The translations under genes and the position numbers were made by a program. DNA of 64,000 bases from NCBI GenBank assembly GCA_009692005.1, contig SHZZ01000001.1, positions 346,399-410,398 of the forward strand, read 5' to 3'. Positions 26,514 through 36,300 of this stretch are shown here, piece by piece. The stretch's first letter is position 1. Every line of letters starts with the position of its first letter. The notes beneath the pieces were generated by a model. The model was not told the DNA's origin. It ran no database searches and saw only the letters and a list, made by a program, of their open reading frames with translations. The DNA is from Gemmataceae bacterium (lineage in GTDB: Bacteria; Planctomycetota; Planctomycetia; Gemmatales; Gemmataceae).

Positions 26514-28355
26514 TTACCCAGGTACGGGTTTCTTTTTAGCTTCACGGATGGTGAATTCTAATTTCCATTTTTGCTTGGCAGTTTTGCCATGACACCACAA
26601 TTCCAGGACCCCGACATCATTGATTTTGGTATGCAGGAACACCGGAACCAGGCCGCTGGATTTCCCTTGGCTTTCCAAGTTTAGTTCCAAGGGAGTAATT
26701 TCATGAAGATCATCTCCCAGTTCATCCAGGATGGCGCCCAGGGTATCGTTTTTCCGGGAGTTGGAAGAGAAGAAACGAAATCGCGCCGTGGCGTTTACCA
26801 GCAAGCCAAACTCTTGGCATGGGACATCGGCTTCGGTCCCCTCTTCCATGCCAAAGGGGACCACGCACAGAGGTTTGATGGGCCTTGGGAAGCCCGGGAT
26901 TGCGGGACCTGTCGATTCAATACCCACATAATAAGTCCGCGGCGCACCTCCGCGAATGCGGACTCCCTTGCCTCGGCGGACATTGGCAAACTCCGCCGCT
27001 CCGCGGGCCACCGCGAGATCCAAGTCCAGGTTTTCCAACACCTGAATTTCTCTCCCCTGCCAGCCCGCTAATGCTTCAAGGATCCGCTTTTGTAATAGTG
27101 TGGATTTGAAGACACCCCCGTTGAAAAGGACGGAAGTTACCCGGAGTTTTTTCTTTTCCTTTTTATCCCCCACTTTTTCTTGAAAGGACTCCTCTTGCTG
27201 ATTCAGAAAATTGGCCAGGTGGCGGGTGATTCCAGGGTCGGCGGCAAAGGGCAGCCCAATCTCCTGGAAACCAGCGCCGGTTTGCTCCTGCGGAGCCGTA
27301 TCTTTGTTGCATGGCGGAAAGAAACCGTTGACCAGGACAGCCTCCACGGCGACGCGGTCGAGGGTTGTCTTAATTGTGCTTGAAATTACCTTGGCCCCCC
27401 TGCCCAGAATGGTGACCGGGGCGCCTGGTAAATCGGGTTGCGAAAGTAGGGTTTCCTTGGCCGTCCGGCAGGCGTGAACCAGTTGAAACATCTGGACCAA
27501 GTCGAGGCGAGTTCCCGCTGCACCTAATTTTTTGCTGACTTCGTGGGCCAGGGCCAAGTCCATGTTGTCGCCTCCAAGCAGAATGTGCTGACCCACGGCG
27601 AGGCGATTCAAAACCAGAGACCCTTTTTCCCCTTCCACACCGATCAAGGAAAAATCCGTCGTACCGCCCCCCACATCAATCACCAGAATGACATCTCCCT
27701 CGTGGACGATTTCTCGCCAGTCTTCCGAATGACGCCCGAGCCAGGAATAAAAAGCTGCCTGTGGTTCTTCCAACAGGTGAAGGTTGCTCAATCCCGCTTC
27801 CTTGGCGGCGAGCAAGGTGAGTTCACGGGCTTCAGTGTCGAACGATGCGGGCAAGGTCAGGATTATCTCCTGGTTTTCCAGCCGGGTTTCCTCTTTCCCT
27901 TTTCCCCAATGATGATTCCAGGCGTCGGCCAGATGTTTTAGAAGCAAGGCACCGGCTTCGACTGGCGAAATCTTTTTGACATCGTCCTTGGATTTCCAGG
28001 GGAGGAGGGAATCGTGGCGATTCACTCCGGAATTGCATAACCACGATTTGGCTGAACTCACAAGTCGGCTGGGGACGGTGCTGCCATGGGTTTTGGCGAA
28101 TTCCCCGGGGGAAAATTGTTTTTCAGCGCCCCAAGGGAGTTTGAGGGCTCCTTGGGGTAGTTCCCCCTTCCCCGGCAAGTAAATGAAAGAAGGCAGGAGT
28201 TTCCTTTTTTCGCAAACACCTGGTTGGACAATTTGCTCGATTTCAAAATCCTTGGCGATGGCGCCGGGGGAGCTAGATTCCTGGCTGTCGAAATAGGCCA
28301 AGCCGCAGTTGGTTGTGCCCAGGTCGATACCTACCATAAAACGGGATTTTTCCAT
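26514..28355 (-). CDS. Hsp70 family protein (DnaK-like, DUF2760-associated)
   Basis: 613 residues. GIDLGTTNCGLAYFD (9-23) is the phosphate-1 loop; IDVGGGTTDFSLIGVEG near 220 is the second. The N-terminal ATPase half is clear, the C-terminal half (about 400-613) is short and divergent from DnaK's substrate-binding domain, and no lid tail is present. Such Hsp70 relatives in planctomycetes and proteobacteria are encoded with DUF2760 proteins rather than DnaJ/GrpE; their clients are unknown. The upstream DUF2760 gene is 18 bases away. Confidence 0.9.
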   Translation of the reverse strand: MEKSRFMVGIDLGTTNCGLAYFDSQESSSPGAIAKDFEIEQIVQPGVCEKRKLLPSFIYLPGKGELPQGALKLPWGAEKQFSPGEFAKTHGSTVPSRLVSSAKSWLCNSGVNRHDSLLPWKSKDDVKKISPVEAGALLLKHLADAWNHHWGKGKEETRLENQEIILTLPASFDTEARELTLLAAKEAGLSNLHLLEEPQAAFYSWLGRHSEDWREIVHEGDVILVIDVGGGTTDFSLIGVEGEKGSLVLNRLAVGQHILLGGDNMDLALAHEVSKKLGAAGTRLDLVQMFQLVHACRTAKETLLSQPDLPGAPVTILGRGAKVISSTIKTTLDRVAVEAVLVNGFFPPCNKDTAPQEQTGAGFQEIGLPFAADPGITRHLANFLNQQEESFQEKVGDKKEKKKLRVTSVLFNGGVFKSTLLQKRILEALAGWQGREIQVLENLDLDLAVARGAAEFANVRRGKGVRIRGGAPRTYYVGIESTGPAIPGFPRPIKPLCVVPFGMEEGTEADVPCQEFGLLVNATARFRFFSSNSRKNDTLGAILDELGDDLHEITPLELNLESQGKSSGLVPVFLHTKINDVGVLELWCHGKTAKQKWKLEFTIREAKKKPVPG

Positions 28356-28373
28356 GAGTGATTCCTGGAAAGG

Positions 28374-28946
28374 TTATTTTTGGGGAATCTCGATTTGCGC
28401 CTGGGCCAGTAAGGGTGCCTTATTAAACCAATCGGGGATGGCTGGAATGGTATCCGCTTTCACTTTCCACCCATGATGGCAAAGGATGCCTTGAAAGGGA
28501 GGACTTCCCTCGAAATGGCCGGTTAAAACTACTTCCGAGGGGTTGAACCCGGTTTCTACTGTGATGGGATCTCCCTGCTCTTGCGAAAAGATTGGGGTGA
28601 TTTGCATTTTTTCCCGAATGAAGGACTTGGCTTTCTGGTGAATTTCACGAACACCCGCGCCGACCAATTCATCTGGAGCGCCGCTAATGTCTTCGAGAAG
28701 AAAATCCATCAGCCGCGCTTCCCTTTGCAAGAGAAAAAGGGGCCAGAGAAAGCTGGCATGGTGATCCTGCTTGACAGGCGTGGGAGCGGTTTCGCAGGTA
28801 GCGGTTTTTCCCGTCACTGTTGAAAAGAACAGGCCAATTGCTTTGCCAACCAAGGGCAGGTTGCCTTTGGATAGGATGAGCAGGAGGACCATTTTGAACA
28901 AGGCGAGCGCGCTCACGATATAAAGGGCCATTAGCCAAGGTTCCAA
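28374..28946 (-). CDS. DUF2760 domain-containing protein
   Basis: 190 residues with an N-terminal membrane anchor (MALYIVSALALFKMVLLLIL, residues 6-25) and a soluble DUF2760 domain. The family pattern is seen in LLQREARLMDFLLEDI (about 73-88) and in LSGHFEGSPPFQGILCHHGWKV-like text toward the C-terminus. DUF2760 genes regularly precede an atypical Hsp70 gene, as here, so it may be the membrane tether or co-factor of that chaperone. The role is otherwise unknown. It diverges from the SDR gene. Confidence 0.87.
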   Translation of the reverse strand: MEPWLMALYIVSALALFKMVLLLILSKGNLPLVGKAIGLFFSTVTGKTATCETAPTPVKQDHHASFLWPLFLLQREARLMDFLLEDISGAPDELVGAGVREIHQKAKSFIREKMQITPIFSQEQGDPITVETGFNPSEVVLTGHFEGSPPFQGILCHHGWKVKADTIPAIPDWFNKAPLLAQAQIEIPQK

Positions 28947-29043
28947 GTGAAACTCCTTTCATTCGACCGGGCTGAAGTGCGAGAAAAATTGCTTTTCCCC
29001 TCAAAGTATTTAACTTATGAGCCAGGATGCAAGGGAGGAAATC

Positions 29044-29793
29044 ATGGTTAATAAATTTGCCTTGATTACTGGTAGCTGCCATCACCGGCTAGGCTGGCAT
29101 ATTGCCCAGGCGCTTGGGAAAGCTGGCATCCAGGTCGGTGTTCATTCTCGCTCGCGAGATGCCGCTGTGGCCACGGTGAATCAGTTTAAGAGTGAAGGGG
29201 GGCAAGCTCATGCCTTTTCCGGAGACCTTGCCGACGAGAGCCAAGTGGAGGCTATTTTCCAGCAAATCAAACAATCCTGGGGTCGAATCGATGTTCTTGT
29301 GAATTGCGCATCGGTTTGGGAAAGTAAGCCATTGGAGAAAACCTCAGCCCAGGATGTCCGCAAGCATTTTGAAGCCAATATCCTGGCGCCATTTTTATGT
29401 GCCAGGGCCGCGGGGGAATTGATGATTCTGCAACCCGAAGGGGGCTGCATCATCAATTTCGGGGATTGGGCCGAGAGCCGCCCGTACCCAGGGTACAGCG
29501 CTTATTTTGCAGTCAAGGGCGCCATTCCCGCCATGACCCGTTCGTTGGCTGTGGAATTCGCATTAAAAAATCCTACAGTCAGGGTCAATTGCATTCTTCC
29601 CGGTCCGGTTCTTTTCCCTGACAATCTCCCGGCTGAGGAAATTCAAGAGGCTATTGCGGGCACCTTGCTCAGGCGAAAAGGAGAGCCGGAAAATATTGTC
29701 CAGGCTGTGAAGTACTTGATGGAAAATGACTTTGTCACAGGCTCTTCCCTTGTAGTGGATGGCGGCCGGTCGGTTTGGGCTGGGCCGGGGTGA
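29044..29793 (+). CDS. SDR family oxidoreductase (pteridine-reductase-like)
   Basis: 249 residues. FALITGSCHHRLGWHIA (about 5-21) is the cofactor loop; the spacing TGSCHHRLG is one residue longer than the usual TGxxxGxG or TGGAKRLG. The catalytic YFAVKGA follows at about 155, with SVWE upstream. RSRD after the first fold suggests NADPH preference. The nearest functional group is FabG/FolM-type pteridine reductases, but the substrate is unproven. ATG 29044 has an ideal GGGAGGA site; the frame is open to 29017. Confidence 0.87.
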   Translation: MVNKFALITGSCHHRLGWHIAQALGKAGIQVGVHSRSRDAAVATVNQFKSEGGQAHAFSGDLADESQVEAIFQQIKQSWGRIDVLVNCASVWESKPLEKTSAQDVRKHFEANILAPFLCARAAGELMILQPEGGCIINFGDWAESRPYPGYSAYFAVKGAIPAMTRSLAVEFALKNPTVRVNCILPGPVLFPDNLPAEEIQEAIAGTLLRRKGEPENIVQAVKYLMENDFVTGSSLVVDGGRSVWAGPG

Positions 29794-29796
29794 CTT

Positions 29797-31329
29797 TTAG
29801 CGCCTCCACAATTTTCGGTCGAGGCTGCGGTAATTGATCCCTTCCACCAGGTGCGCCTCGCGGATTTCCGGTGAGCTTTCTAAATCCGCAATGGTGCGGG
29901 AGACCCGCAAAACCCGGTCATAAGCCCGCGCCGACAGTCCGAGTTCCTCGATGGCCAACTGCATGAGTTTTTTGCCTTCCTTGGATAGTTGGCAATGTTT
30001 GCGTAGCAGTTTGGAGTTCATGCGGCTGTTAAGTCCGGCCTTGGATTGGGAAAAGCGTTCACTCTGAATTTTTCTCGCTTGAAAAACTTGTTCCCGCATA
30101 GTTGTGCTCGATGTGCCGTCCGCGGTGGCGCTGAGTTCCTGGAAGGGCACGGCGGGAACTTCCAGGTGCAAGTCGATGCGGTCTAAAAGTGGCCCGCTGA
30201 TTTTGCCCATGTATTTGTCAATCTGAATTGGCGAACATTTACATTGGTGTTTTGGGTCTCCCAGGTAGCCGCACGGGCAGGGATTCATTGATGCCAACAG
30301 GACGAACCGCGCGGGGAAAGTAGTCGAGTGCAAAGCGCGGGAAATTGTAACAAAGCCGTCTTCAAGTGGCTGGCGAAGGACTTCCAGGCTCCTGCGGTTA
30401 AACTCGGGGAGTTCATCGAGAAAAAGTACGCCGTGATGCGCCATGCTGATTTCCCCCGGTGCGGGGGTGCTGCCGCCACCGACCATTCCGGCGTCGCTGA
30501 TGGTGTGGTGAGGAGAGCGAAAGGGTCGCGTTGTGAGAAGGGGTTGGTTGGGTGCGAGCCGACCGAGGGCGCTATAAATCCGGGTGGTTTCCAGGCTTTC
30601 CTCCAAGGTCAGCGGGGGCAAAATCGTGGAGACCCTTTTGGCAAGCATGGTTTTCCCAGTTCCAGGCGAGCCGATCATCAGGACATTGTGCCCTCCCCCG
30701 GCAGCGACCACCAAAGCCCGTTTGGCTGTTTCCTGTCCCCGAACATCCGAAAAATCGCAATCGTATTTGTTCAATTGCTCCAGGCTGCTCCGGTGGGCTG
30801 GCATGGGTGCAATGGTCACTTGCCCCGTCAAGAATCCCACTGCGTCAGCCAAGGTGGTTACGGGAAAAATGGGTAAGTTGTCCACGACCGAGGCTTCCTC
30901 GGCGTTTGCTGCAGGGACCAATAATCCTTTCAGGTTCATTTCCGCGCTGGCCATGGCGATGGACAGCGTGCCTTTGACAGGCCGGACAGATCCATCTAAA
31001 GCCAACTCACCAGCGAAAGCGTAGCCGGCGGTTTTTTCCTGGGCCAATTGTCCGGTGGCCACCAGAATTCCCAAAGCGATGGGTAAATCCAGGCTGCAGG
31101 CTTCTTTTCGTAAATCCGCCGGGGCCAGGTTGATGACCATTCTGCCTCCGTGCAGCGCGTACCCCAAGTTGAAAATGGCCCGCTCGATCCGATGAATACT
31201 TTCTTTCACCGCCAATTCTGGCAGGCCTACGAGAATGGTTTTTGGCAAGCCCCGAGATACATCAACCTCTACTTCAACCGGAGTAGCGTCGATGCCGGTC
31301 ATGGCAAAGGAGCGCAAGTTGGCTGGCAT
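29797..31329 (-). CDS. comM: YifB/ComM family Mg-chelatase-like AAA+ ATPase
   Basis: 510 residues: an N-terminal Lon-protease-like domain (about 20-165; VDVSRGLPKTILVGLPE), then an AAA+ core with Walker A GSPGTGKTMLAKR (about 219-231), Walker B FLDELPEFN (about 303-311) and a C-terminal helical domain with a zinc-like CPCGYLGDPKHQC motif (about 350-362). ComM is a hexameric branch-migration helicase promoting recombination during natural transformation. It stops 3 bases from the convergent SDR gene and is followed upstream by the zinc-ribbon protein gene. Confidence 0.92.
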   Translation of the reverse strand: MPANLRSFAMTGIDATPVEVEVDVSRGLPKTILVGLPELAVKESIHRIERAIFNLGYALHGGRMVINLAPADLRKEACSLDLPIALGILVATGQLAQEKTAGYAFAGELALDGSVRPVKGTLSIAMASAEMNLKGLLVPAANAEEASVVDNLPIFPVTTLADAVGFLTGQVTIAPMPAHRSSLEQLNKYDCDFSDVRGQETAKRALVVAAGGGHNVLMIGSPGTGKTMLAKRVSTILPPLTLEESLETTRIYSALGRLAPNQPLLTTRPFRSPHHTISDAGMVGGGSTPAPGEISMAHHGVLFLDELPEFNRRSLEVLRQPLEDGFVTISRALHSTTFPARFVLLASMNPCPCGYLGDPKHQCKCSPIQIDKYMGKISGPLLDRIDLHLEVPAVPFQELSATADGTSSTTMREQVFQARKIQSERFSQSKAGLNSRMNSKLLRKHCQLSKEGKKLMQLAIEELGLSARAYDRVLRVSRTIADLESSPEIREAHLVEGINYRSLDRKLWRR

Positions 31330-31352
31330 GGGCTTCTCTGGGAAAACCTGGG

Positions 31353-31967
31353 TTAATTTCGTTCAACCTCAGGAGGTTTATTATTGAGTATTAGTCGATT
31401 GATTGCAAATTTTGATAGGAAAAAGAGGAAGAAAAGTGAAAAAATTCCAGTCCACAATTTAACTGAACCATGGGCCATGAATTCGTACCAGGGGCCTTCC
31501 TTGCTATCCGTGCCCTCCCCGGGTTGCACCCAGGCATCGATTTTCAGGTAAAAGAGGATGTCAAAAACTAAAATGGTAATTGCGAAAATGGCGGCAAGGA
31601 TTCCAGGTAGCAACCAGAGGAAGACATCTCCCCCTGTTATGTCGTAGGTTTTTCGCGTGATCCCTGCCATGCGCGTGCGATTGTTGTACCCGCAATGGTG
31701 GCAAATAATCGCCTTTTCGGAAAGCAACTCATTGGCGCAGTTCGGGCAGCGGGGAACCAAGCTTTCTTCGGTCAGGCCATATGCCTTGCCATCGCTTTCA
31801 TCGTCGTCAGTGGAACTATTTTTGGCATTCGGGTTTTTTTTGACCTCGGCCACAAAAGTCAAGCTGCAGGCCTTGCAACGGACTTTTTTCCCCATCAAGG
31901 CCACTGGGACATTGATCTTTTTACCGCATTCCGGGCATTCAATGATCTGTGGTTCCGCTTTCGACAT
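31353..31967 (-). CDS. Zinc-ribbon membrane protein
   Basis: 204 residues: two zinc-binding units, IECPECGKKI...VRCKACSLTF (about 9-40, an MJ0042/'finger' type motif) and RCPNCANELLSEKAIICHHCG (about 74-94), then two transmembrane helices (about 119-142 and 170-192). Similar planctomycete proteins are numerous and of unknown role. The start is ATG 31967, diverging from the glycosyltransferase gene over 97 bases. comM lies 23 bases downstream on the same strand. Confidence 0.75.
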   Translation of the reverse strand: MSKAEPQIIECPECGKKINVPVALMGKKVRCKACSLTFVAEVKKNPNAKNSSTDDDESDGKAYGLTEESLVPRCPNCANELLSEKAIICHHCGYNNRTRMAGITRKTYDITGGDVFLWLLPGILAAIFAITILVFDILFYLKIDAWVQPGEGTDSKEGPWYEFMAHGSVKLWTGIFSLFFLFFLSKFAINRLILNNKPPEVERN

Positions 31968-32064
31968 GGTTCAATCCAAGAAGAAAATTCTAACAAATAC
32001 CACTATAGCATTTTTGCCAAGAGGTAGGGTAACCTTTGGCAATTCAGCAGGGAAGGGGTTGCTT

Positions 32065-32817
32065 GTGGAAATAGAGAAAAATCCTTCTCAAGGGCCAGAA
32101 GGAAAGGTGCTGGTTAGCACGGCAACTTACAACGAGAAGGACAATTTAAAACCTTTGGTGGAAGAAATTCGAAATATTCTTCCTCAGTGCCACATCCTCG
32201 TTATTGACGATAATTCTCCCGATGGCACTGGCGAACTAGCCGACCAATTGGCCCGGGATTTTGGCAACATTCATGTCATTCACCGGGCGGGGAAACAAGG
32301 GTTGGGCACGGCCATTTTGGCGGGAATGAAATTTGCCTTGGAAAATGACTTCTACTGTTTCATCAACATGGATGCCGATTTCAGCCATGATCCCAAATAT
32401 TTGCCCTTCCTTTATGAGGGAATGGCCGCCAACGATGTCATGATTGGCTCGCGTTATGTTCCTGGTGGCGGCACCGAGAATTGGCCAGCTTCAAGGAAAT
32501 TCATGAGCGCCAATGTTAACAGGTTAGTCCGCTTCCTGTTCGGCATGCCAGTGAAAGATGCCAGTGGAGGCTATCGCGCTTATAAGGTGGATATCCTTCG
32601 CAAAGCCAATCTTGAGAACGTAAAATCCCGGGGATATAGTTTTCAGCAGGAAGTGCTGTTTCGTTGTTTCCGAGCTGGAGCCAAGATTGGGGAACATCCC
32701 ATACTTTTCGCCAACCGCCGGGCGGGTTCCTCCAAAGTAAGCATGAAGGAAGTGATCCGTTCCCTTTCCTTGCTAACCTGGTTAGGCATCAAAGCGAAAT
32801 TTTCTTCCAACCCATGA
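32065..32817 (+). CDS. Polyprenol monophosphomannose synthase (GT2)
   Basis: A 250-residue GT-A glycosyltransferase without a C-terminal membrane domain. TATYNEKDNL (about 16-25), IDDNSPDGTG (about 47-56) and NMDADFSHDP (about 101-110, DxD-type) are the Dpm1/Ppm family motifs. It should transfer mannose from GDP-mannose to a polyprenyl phosphate, feeding cell-envelope glycosylation. The start is taken as GTG 32065, after GGAAGGGG; a longer frame upstream is antisense to the zinc-ribbon gene. Its stop overlaps the ogt start (ATGA). Confidence 0.88.
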   Translation: MEIEKNPSQGPEGKVLVSTATYNEKDNLKPLVEEIRNILPQCHILVIDDNSPDGTGELADQLARDFGNIHVIHRAGKQGLGTAILAGMKFALENDFYCFINMDADFSHDPKYLPFLYEGMAANDVMIGSRYVPGGGTENWPASRKFMSANVNRLVRFLFGMPVKDASGGYRAYKVDILRKANLENVKSRGYSFQQEVLFRCFRAGAKIGEHPILFANRRAGSSKVSMKEVIRSLSLLTWLGIKAKFSSNP

Positions 32818-33341
32818 ACTTCTTATTTCCCAATGAGGACCTGACCTCCCTCCGCTATGGATGGGTTGAAATCCCTGAGGGCGAGTTTTGCGGTGTTTGG
32901 TCCACAAGGGATGTTTTTTTTCTCTCCACGGGGACGAAAGGGATATTGAAAAAAGCCCTAAAGTATTGCCCTTGGCTTTCCTTGTTTCCTTGCCTGGAAT
33001 CCAATTCACAGGAAACCCAGGAGTTGAAAAAGTGCTTGCGGTCATTTTTTGGCGGGGGTAAAAACCTGCTCCGGCCAAATGCCAATGGAACTCTGTTTCA
33101 AATGAAAGTTTGGCGGGCTTTGTTGGCGATTCCTCGAGGGCAAACGCGTTCCTATGGGGAATTGGCCAGAAAAATTGGCGCTCCCAAGGCTTGCAGGGCG
33201 GTTGGCACAGCTTGTGGAAAAAACCCAGTCGCTTTCTTAATACCCTGCCATCGCGTGATTCAATCTTCAGGCGGCTTGGGGGGATTTGGCCTTTCCTTGC
33301 CCTTAAAAAAACAACTTTTGCAAGTAGAAGGAGCCATTTAG
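32814..33341 (+). CDS. ogt: Methylated-DNA-protein-cysteine S-methyltransferase
   Basis: 175 residues. PCHRVI (about 141-146) holds the acceptor cysteine that takes the alkyl group from O6-methylguanine, and RSYGELARKIGAPKACRAVG (about 107-126) includes the DNA-binding helix with the arginine finger. The N-terminal part is a short ribonuclease-like fold. It is an Ogt-type protein without Ada's regulatory domain. ATG 32814 overlaps the preceding stop, indicating translational coupling; it converges with dnaE with a 4-base overlap. Confidence 0.93.
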   Translation: MNFLFPNEDLTSLRYGWVEIPEGEFCGVWSTRDVFFLSTGTKGILKKALKYCPWLSLFPCLESNSQETQELKKCLRSFFGGGKNLLRPNANGTLFQMKVWRALLAIPRGQTRSYGELARKIGAPKACRAVGTACGKNPVAFLIPCHRVIQSSGGLGGFGLSLPLKKQLLQVEGAI

Positions 33342-36300
33342 CTCAACTTCACATTTTCTTCCCCGAGGATTTCTTCCAGTTCCTCGGCCGGAAAGCGCAT
33401 GGGGCTAATCGAGTATTCCTTTCCTAATTTCATTACGCACAGGTTTTTTTCGTAATCCTTGATGGAAAGGAAAACCTGGCAAGCGCCCGGGGCGGATTTC
33501 AACAAGTTGGCAATGCGGTGCAGGTCAGTGGCAGTGTTTTTTCCCAGCGCCAATTGCAGGTGCAATCCCTTGGCCATGTCCATGGCTGCCTGTTCAACGC
33601 TAATTACCCGCTGCAAAATCAGGCCTGGTTCTTCCCGGTTCCTTTCTACTTTGCCCCGAACAAAACATACCCGGTCTTCCTGAATGTCGTCCTTGTAACG
33701 GAGAAAATCTTCCGGCCACATAACGCAATTGACGCTGCCATGAAAATCCTCCATGCGAAAGCGGACATAACGGGAATTCCCATTTCTTGGCTTTTTGACA
33801 TTCATGATGCGGATTTGCGACATCATGCCGCCCAAGGTGACTTCGTTATCGGGGGGGAGTTCCCTCAATTGGTTGGTGCCGTGGGAAGAATACCTGCGAA
33901 TTTCCTTTTCGAATTGTGCCAAGGGGTGGCTGGAGAAATAGAAATCCAAAACTTCTTTTTCGAATTTCAATTTGTCGGCTTCGGGCCAAACCGGGACCTG
34001 GGAACCTTGCTGGCTGATTTCGGATTCCGTTGTTGTCGAGGCGGATCCCATGCCAAAAAGGGAACTCTGGCCAAAACGCTTGTCCCGCTGGCGGTCGATT
34101 GCTGCTTGCATGGCCCGTGGTAGCAAATGCATGAGTTGGGCCCGGTGAGCTTGGAAAAAGTCAAGGGCGCCCGCTTTAATTAACTTTTCCAATACCGGTT
34201 TTCCCACAATGCGTGAATCCAACCGCTCGCACAAGTCAAAAATATCACGGTAGGGGCCTCCCTCTTGGCGGGCTTTGACCAATTCCTGCGCCGCCGAGTT
34301 TCCGCATCCTTTGATGGCACGCAAACCAAAGAGAATTTTACCCTGGCGCACCGTGAATTTCCCGTCGCTGGTGTTGACGCTCGGAGGCAGAACCTCCACC
34401 CCCCCTTTTCGAGAATCCTCGATATGTTGCACAAGAATGTCGCGTTTGTTGCTGTCGTCAATTTCGCTGGTCAGCAGGGCAGCCATGAACTCGGCGCGGA
34501 AATGGGTTTTCAAATAAGCGGTGTGGTAGCCAATCAGGGCATAGGCGGCGGAATGGCTTTTGTTAAAGCCATAGCCGCCAAAGACCACGATCAGTTGAAA
34601 AATATCGGCGGCGGTTTTCCCGTCCACGCCGCGCTTGCCGGCGCCCTTGATGAATTCTTCCCGCCTTTGATCAATGACTTCCTGCTTTTTCTTGCTGATG
34701 GCTTTGATGCAGGCATAAGCGGAAGACAGCTCAATTCCCCCGAGTTGATTGAGGATCTGCATGATTTGTTCTTGATACACCATGACCCCGTGTGTTTCAC
34801 GCAGGATGGTTTCCATGACGGGATGGGCATAGGTGGGTTTTTCGCGCCCATGTTTTCTGTTGATGTAAGCATCAACCATGCCGCCTTCTAGCGGCCCGGG
34901 TCGGTAGAGGGCCATAATGGCGATGATATCCCGGATATTGTCTGGGCGCATGCGCTTGAGGAGGTCGCGAATTCCGCTGGAATCCAGCTGAAAAACCCCC
35001 TTGGCATCCCCCCGCTGCAACAGTTCGTAGGTCGCCTTGTCATCCAAAAGCAATTCATCCAGGTTAATCTTTTTTCCATGATTCTTGTCAATCATTTGGA
35101 CTGCGTTTTCCAATGCGGTCAGGGTGCGCAATCCCAAAAAATCCATCTTGAGCAACCCGACTTTTTCCAAATCTCCCATGACCCATTGCGTGGTGACCAC
35201 CCCTTCTTCTTTCCGTTGCCCTTCCTCCCCTTTTCTGACGATCCTTTGCAACGGAACAAAATCGGTCAACGGGCCATCGGAAATCACCAGTCCTGCGGCG
35301 TGCGTGCCGGCGTTGCGGTTGGTCCCTTCTAGTTTCTTGGCTATGGCAATCAGTTCGGCGATTTCCTGATCTTCCTGGATGGTCTTTTTCAGTTCGGAAT
35401 TGGCTTTGATGGCCTCGTCCAGCGTGATCCCAGGGGTTTCCGGCACCATTTCCCCCACTTTGATGATCCGGTCCAAGGGTATGTTGAGCACCCGGCCCAC
35501 ATCCTTGATTGCTGCCCGCGCCGCCATTGTTCCAAAAGTGGCAATTTGCGCCACGCTGTCTTCACCGTACTTTTCCCGCACATAGGCGATCACTTCTTCG
35601 CGCCTGTCTTTGCAAAAATCGATGTCGATATCGGGCGCCTCGGACCGGTTCGGGTCGAGAAACCTTTCAAAGAGCAAGCCATACTCCAGGGGGTCGACAT
35701 GGCTTAATTCCAAAACAAAACTGACCAGCGCGCCGCAAGCCGATCCGCGTGCGCAGCAAGGGATGCCTTTCTCTTTGGCGAAACGGACGAAATCGCCAAC
35801 GATGAGAAAATAGCTGGCGAAACCCATGCGACAAATGATGTCCAGTTCCTGATTCAGCCGTTCCACAGCCTGTGCCGGTGGGGATTTTCCATAGCGTTTT
35901 TTGAATCCTTCCTGGCAGATTTCCCGCAGATATTTTTCCGGTTTTTTGCCTTCCGGTGGCAAAAACACCGGGAAATGCCTCTTGGAGAAGTCGAGTTGAA
36001 TGTCGACGCTGTCGGCAATTTCTTGGCTGCGCTTGACCGCTTCCTGCTGCAAGGGAAACAGGGTGTACATTTCCGCGGGAGCGCGAATGTAGAATTGATC
36101 GGACCCGTATTTTATGCGGTTGGGGTCGGTGCGGATTTTTCCGGTGTTGATGCACAAAAGCACATCGTGAGCCGGGCTATCCTGCGGCTCCAGGTAATGG
36201 GCATCAGAAGTGGCCACCAGGGGCAACCCTAGTTGGTTGGCAATGTCGATGGCGCCGCGGGCGCATTCCGCCTGGATCGGTATGCCGTTATTTTGAATTT

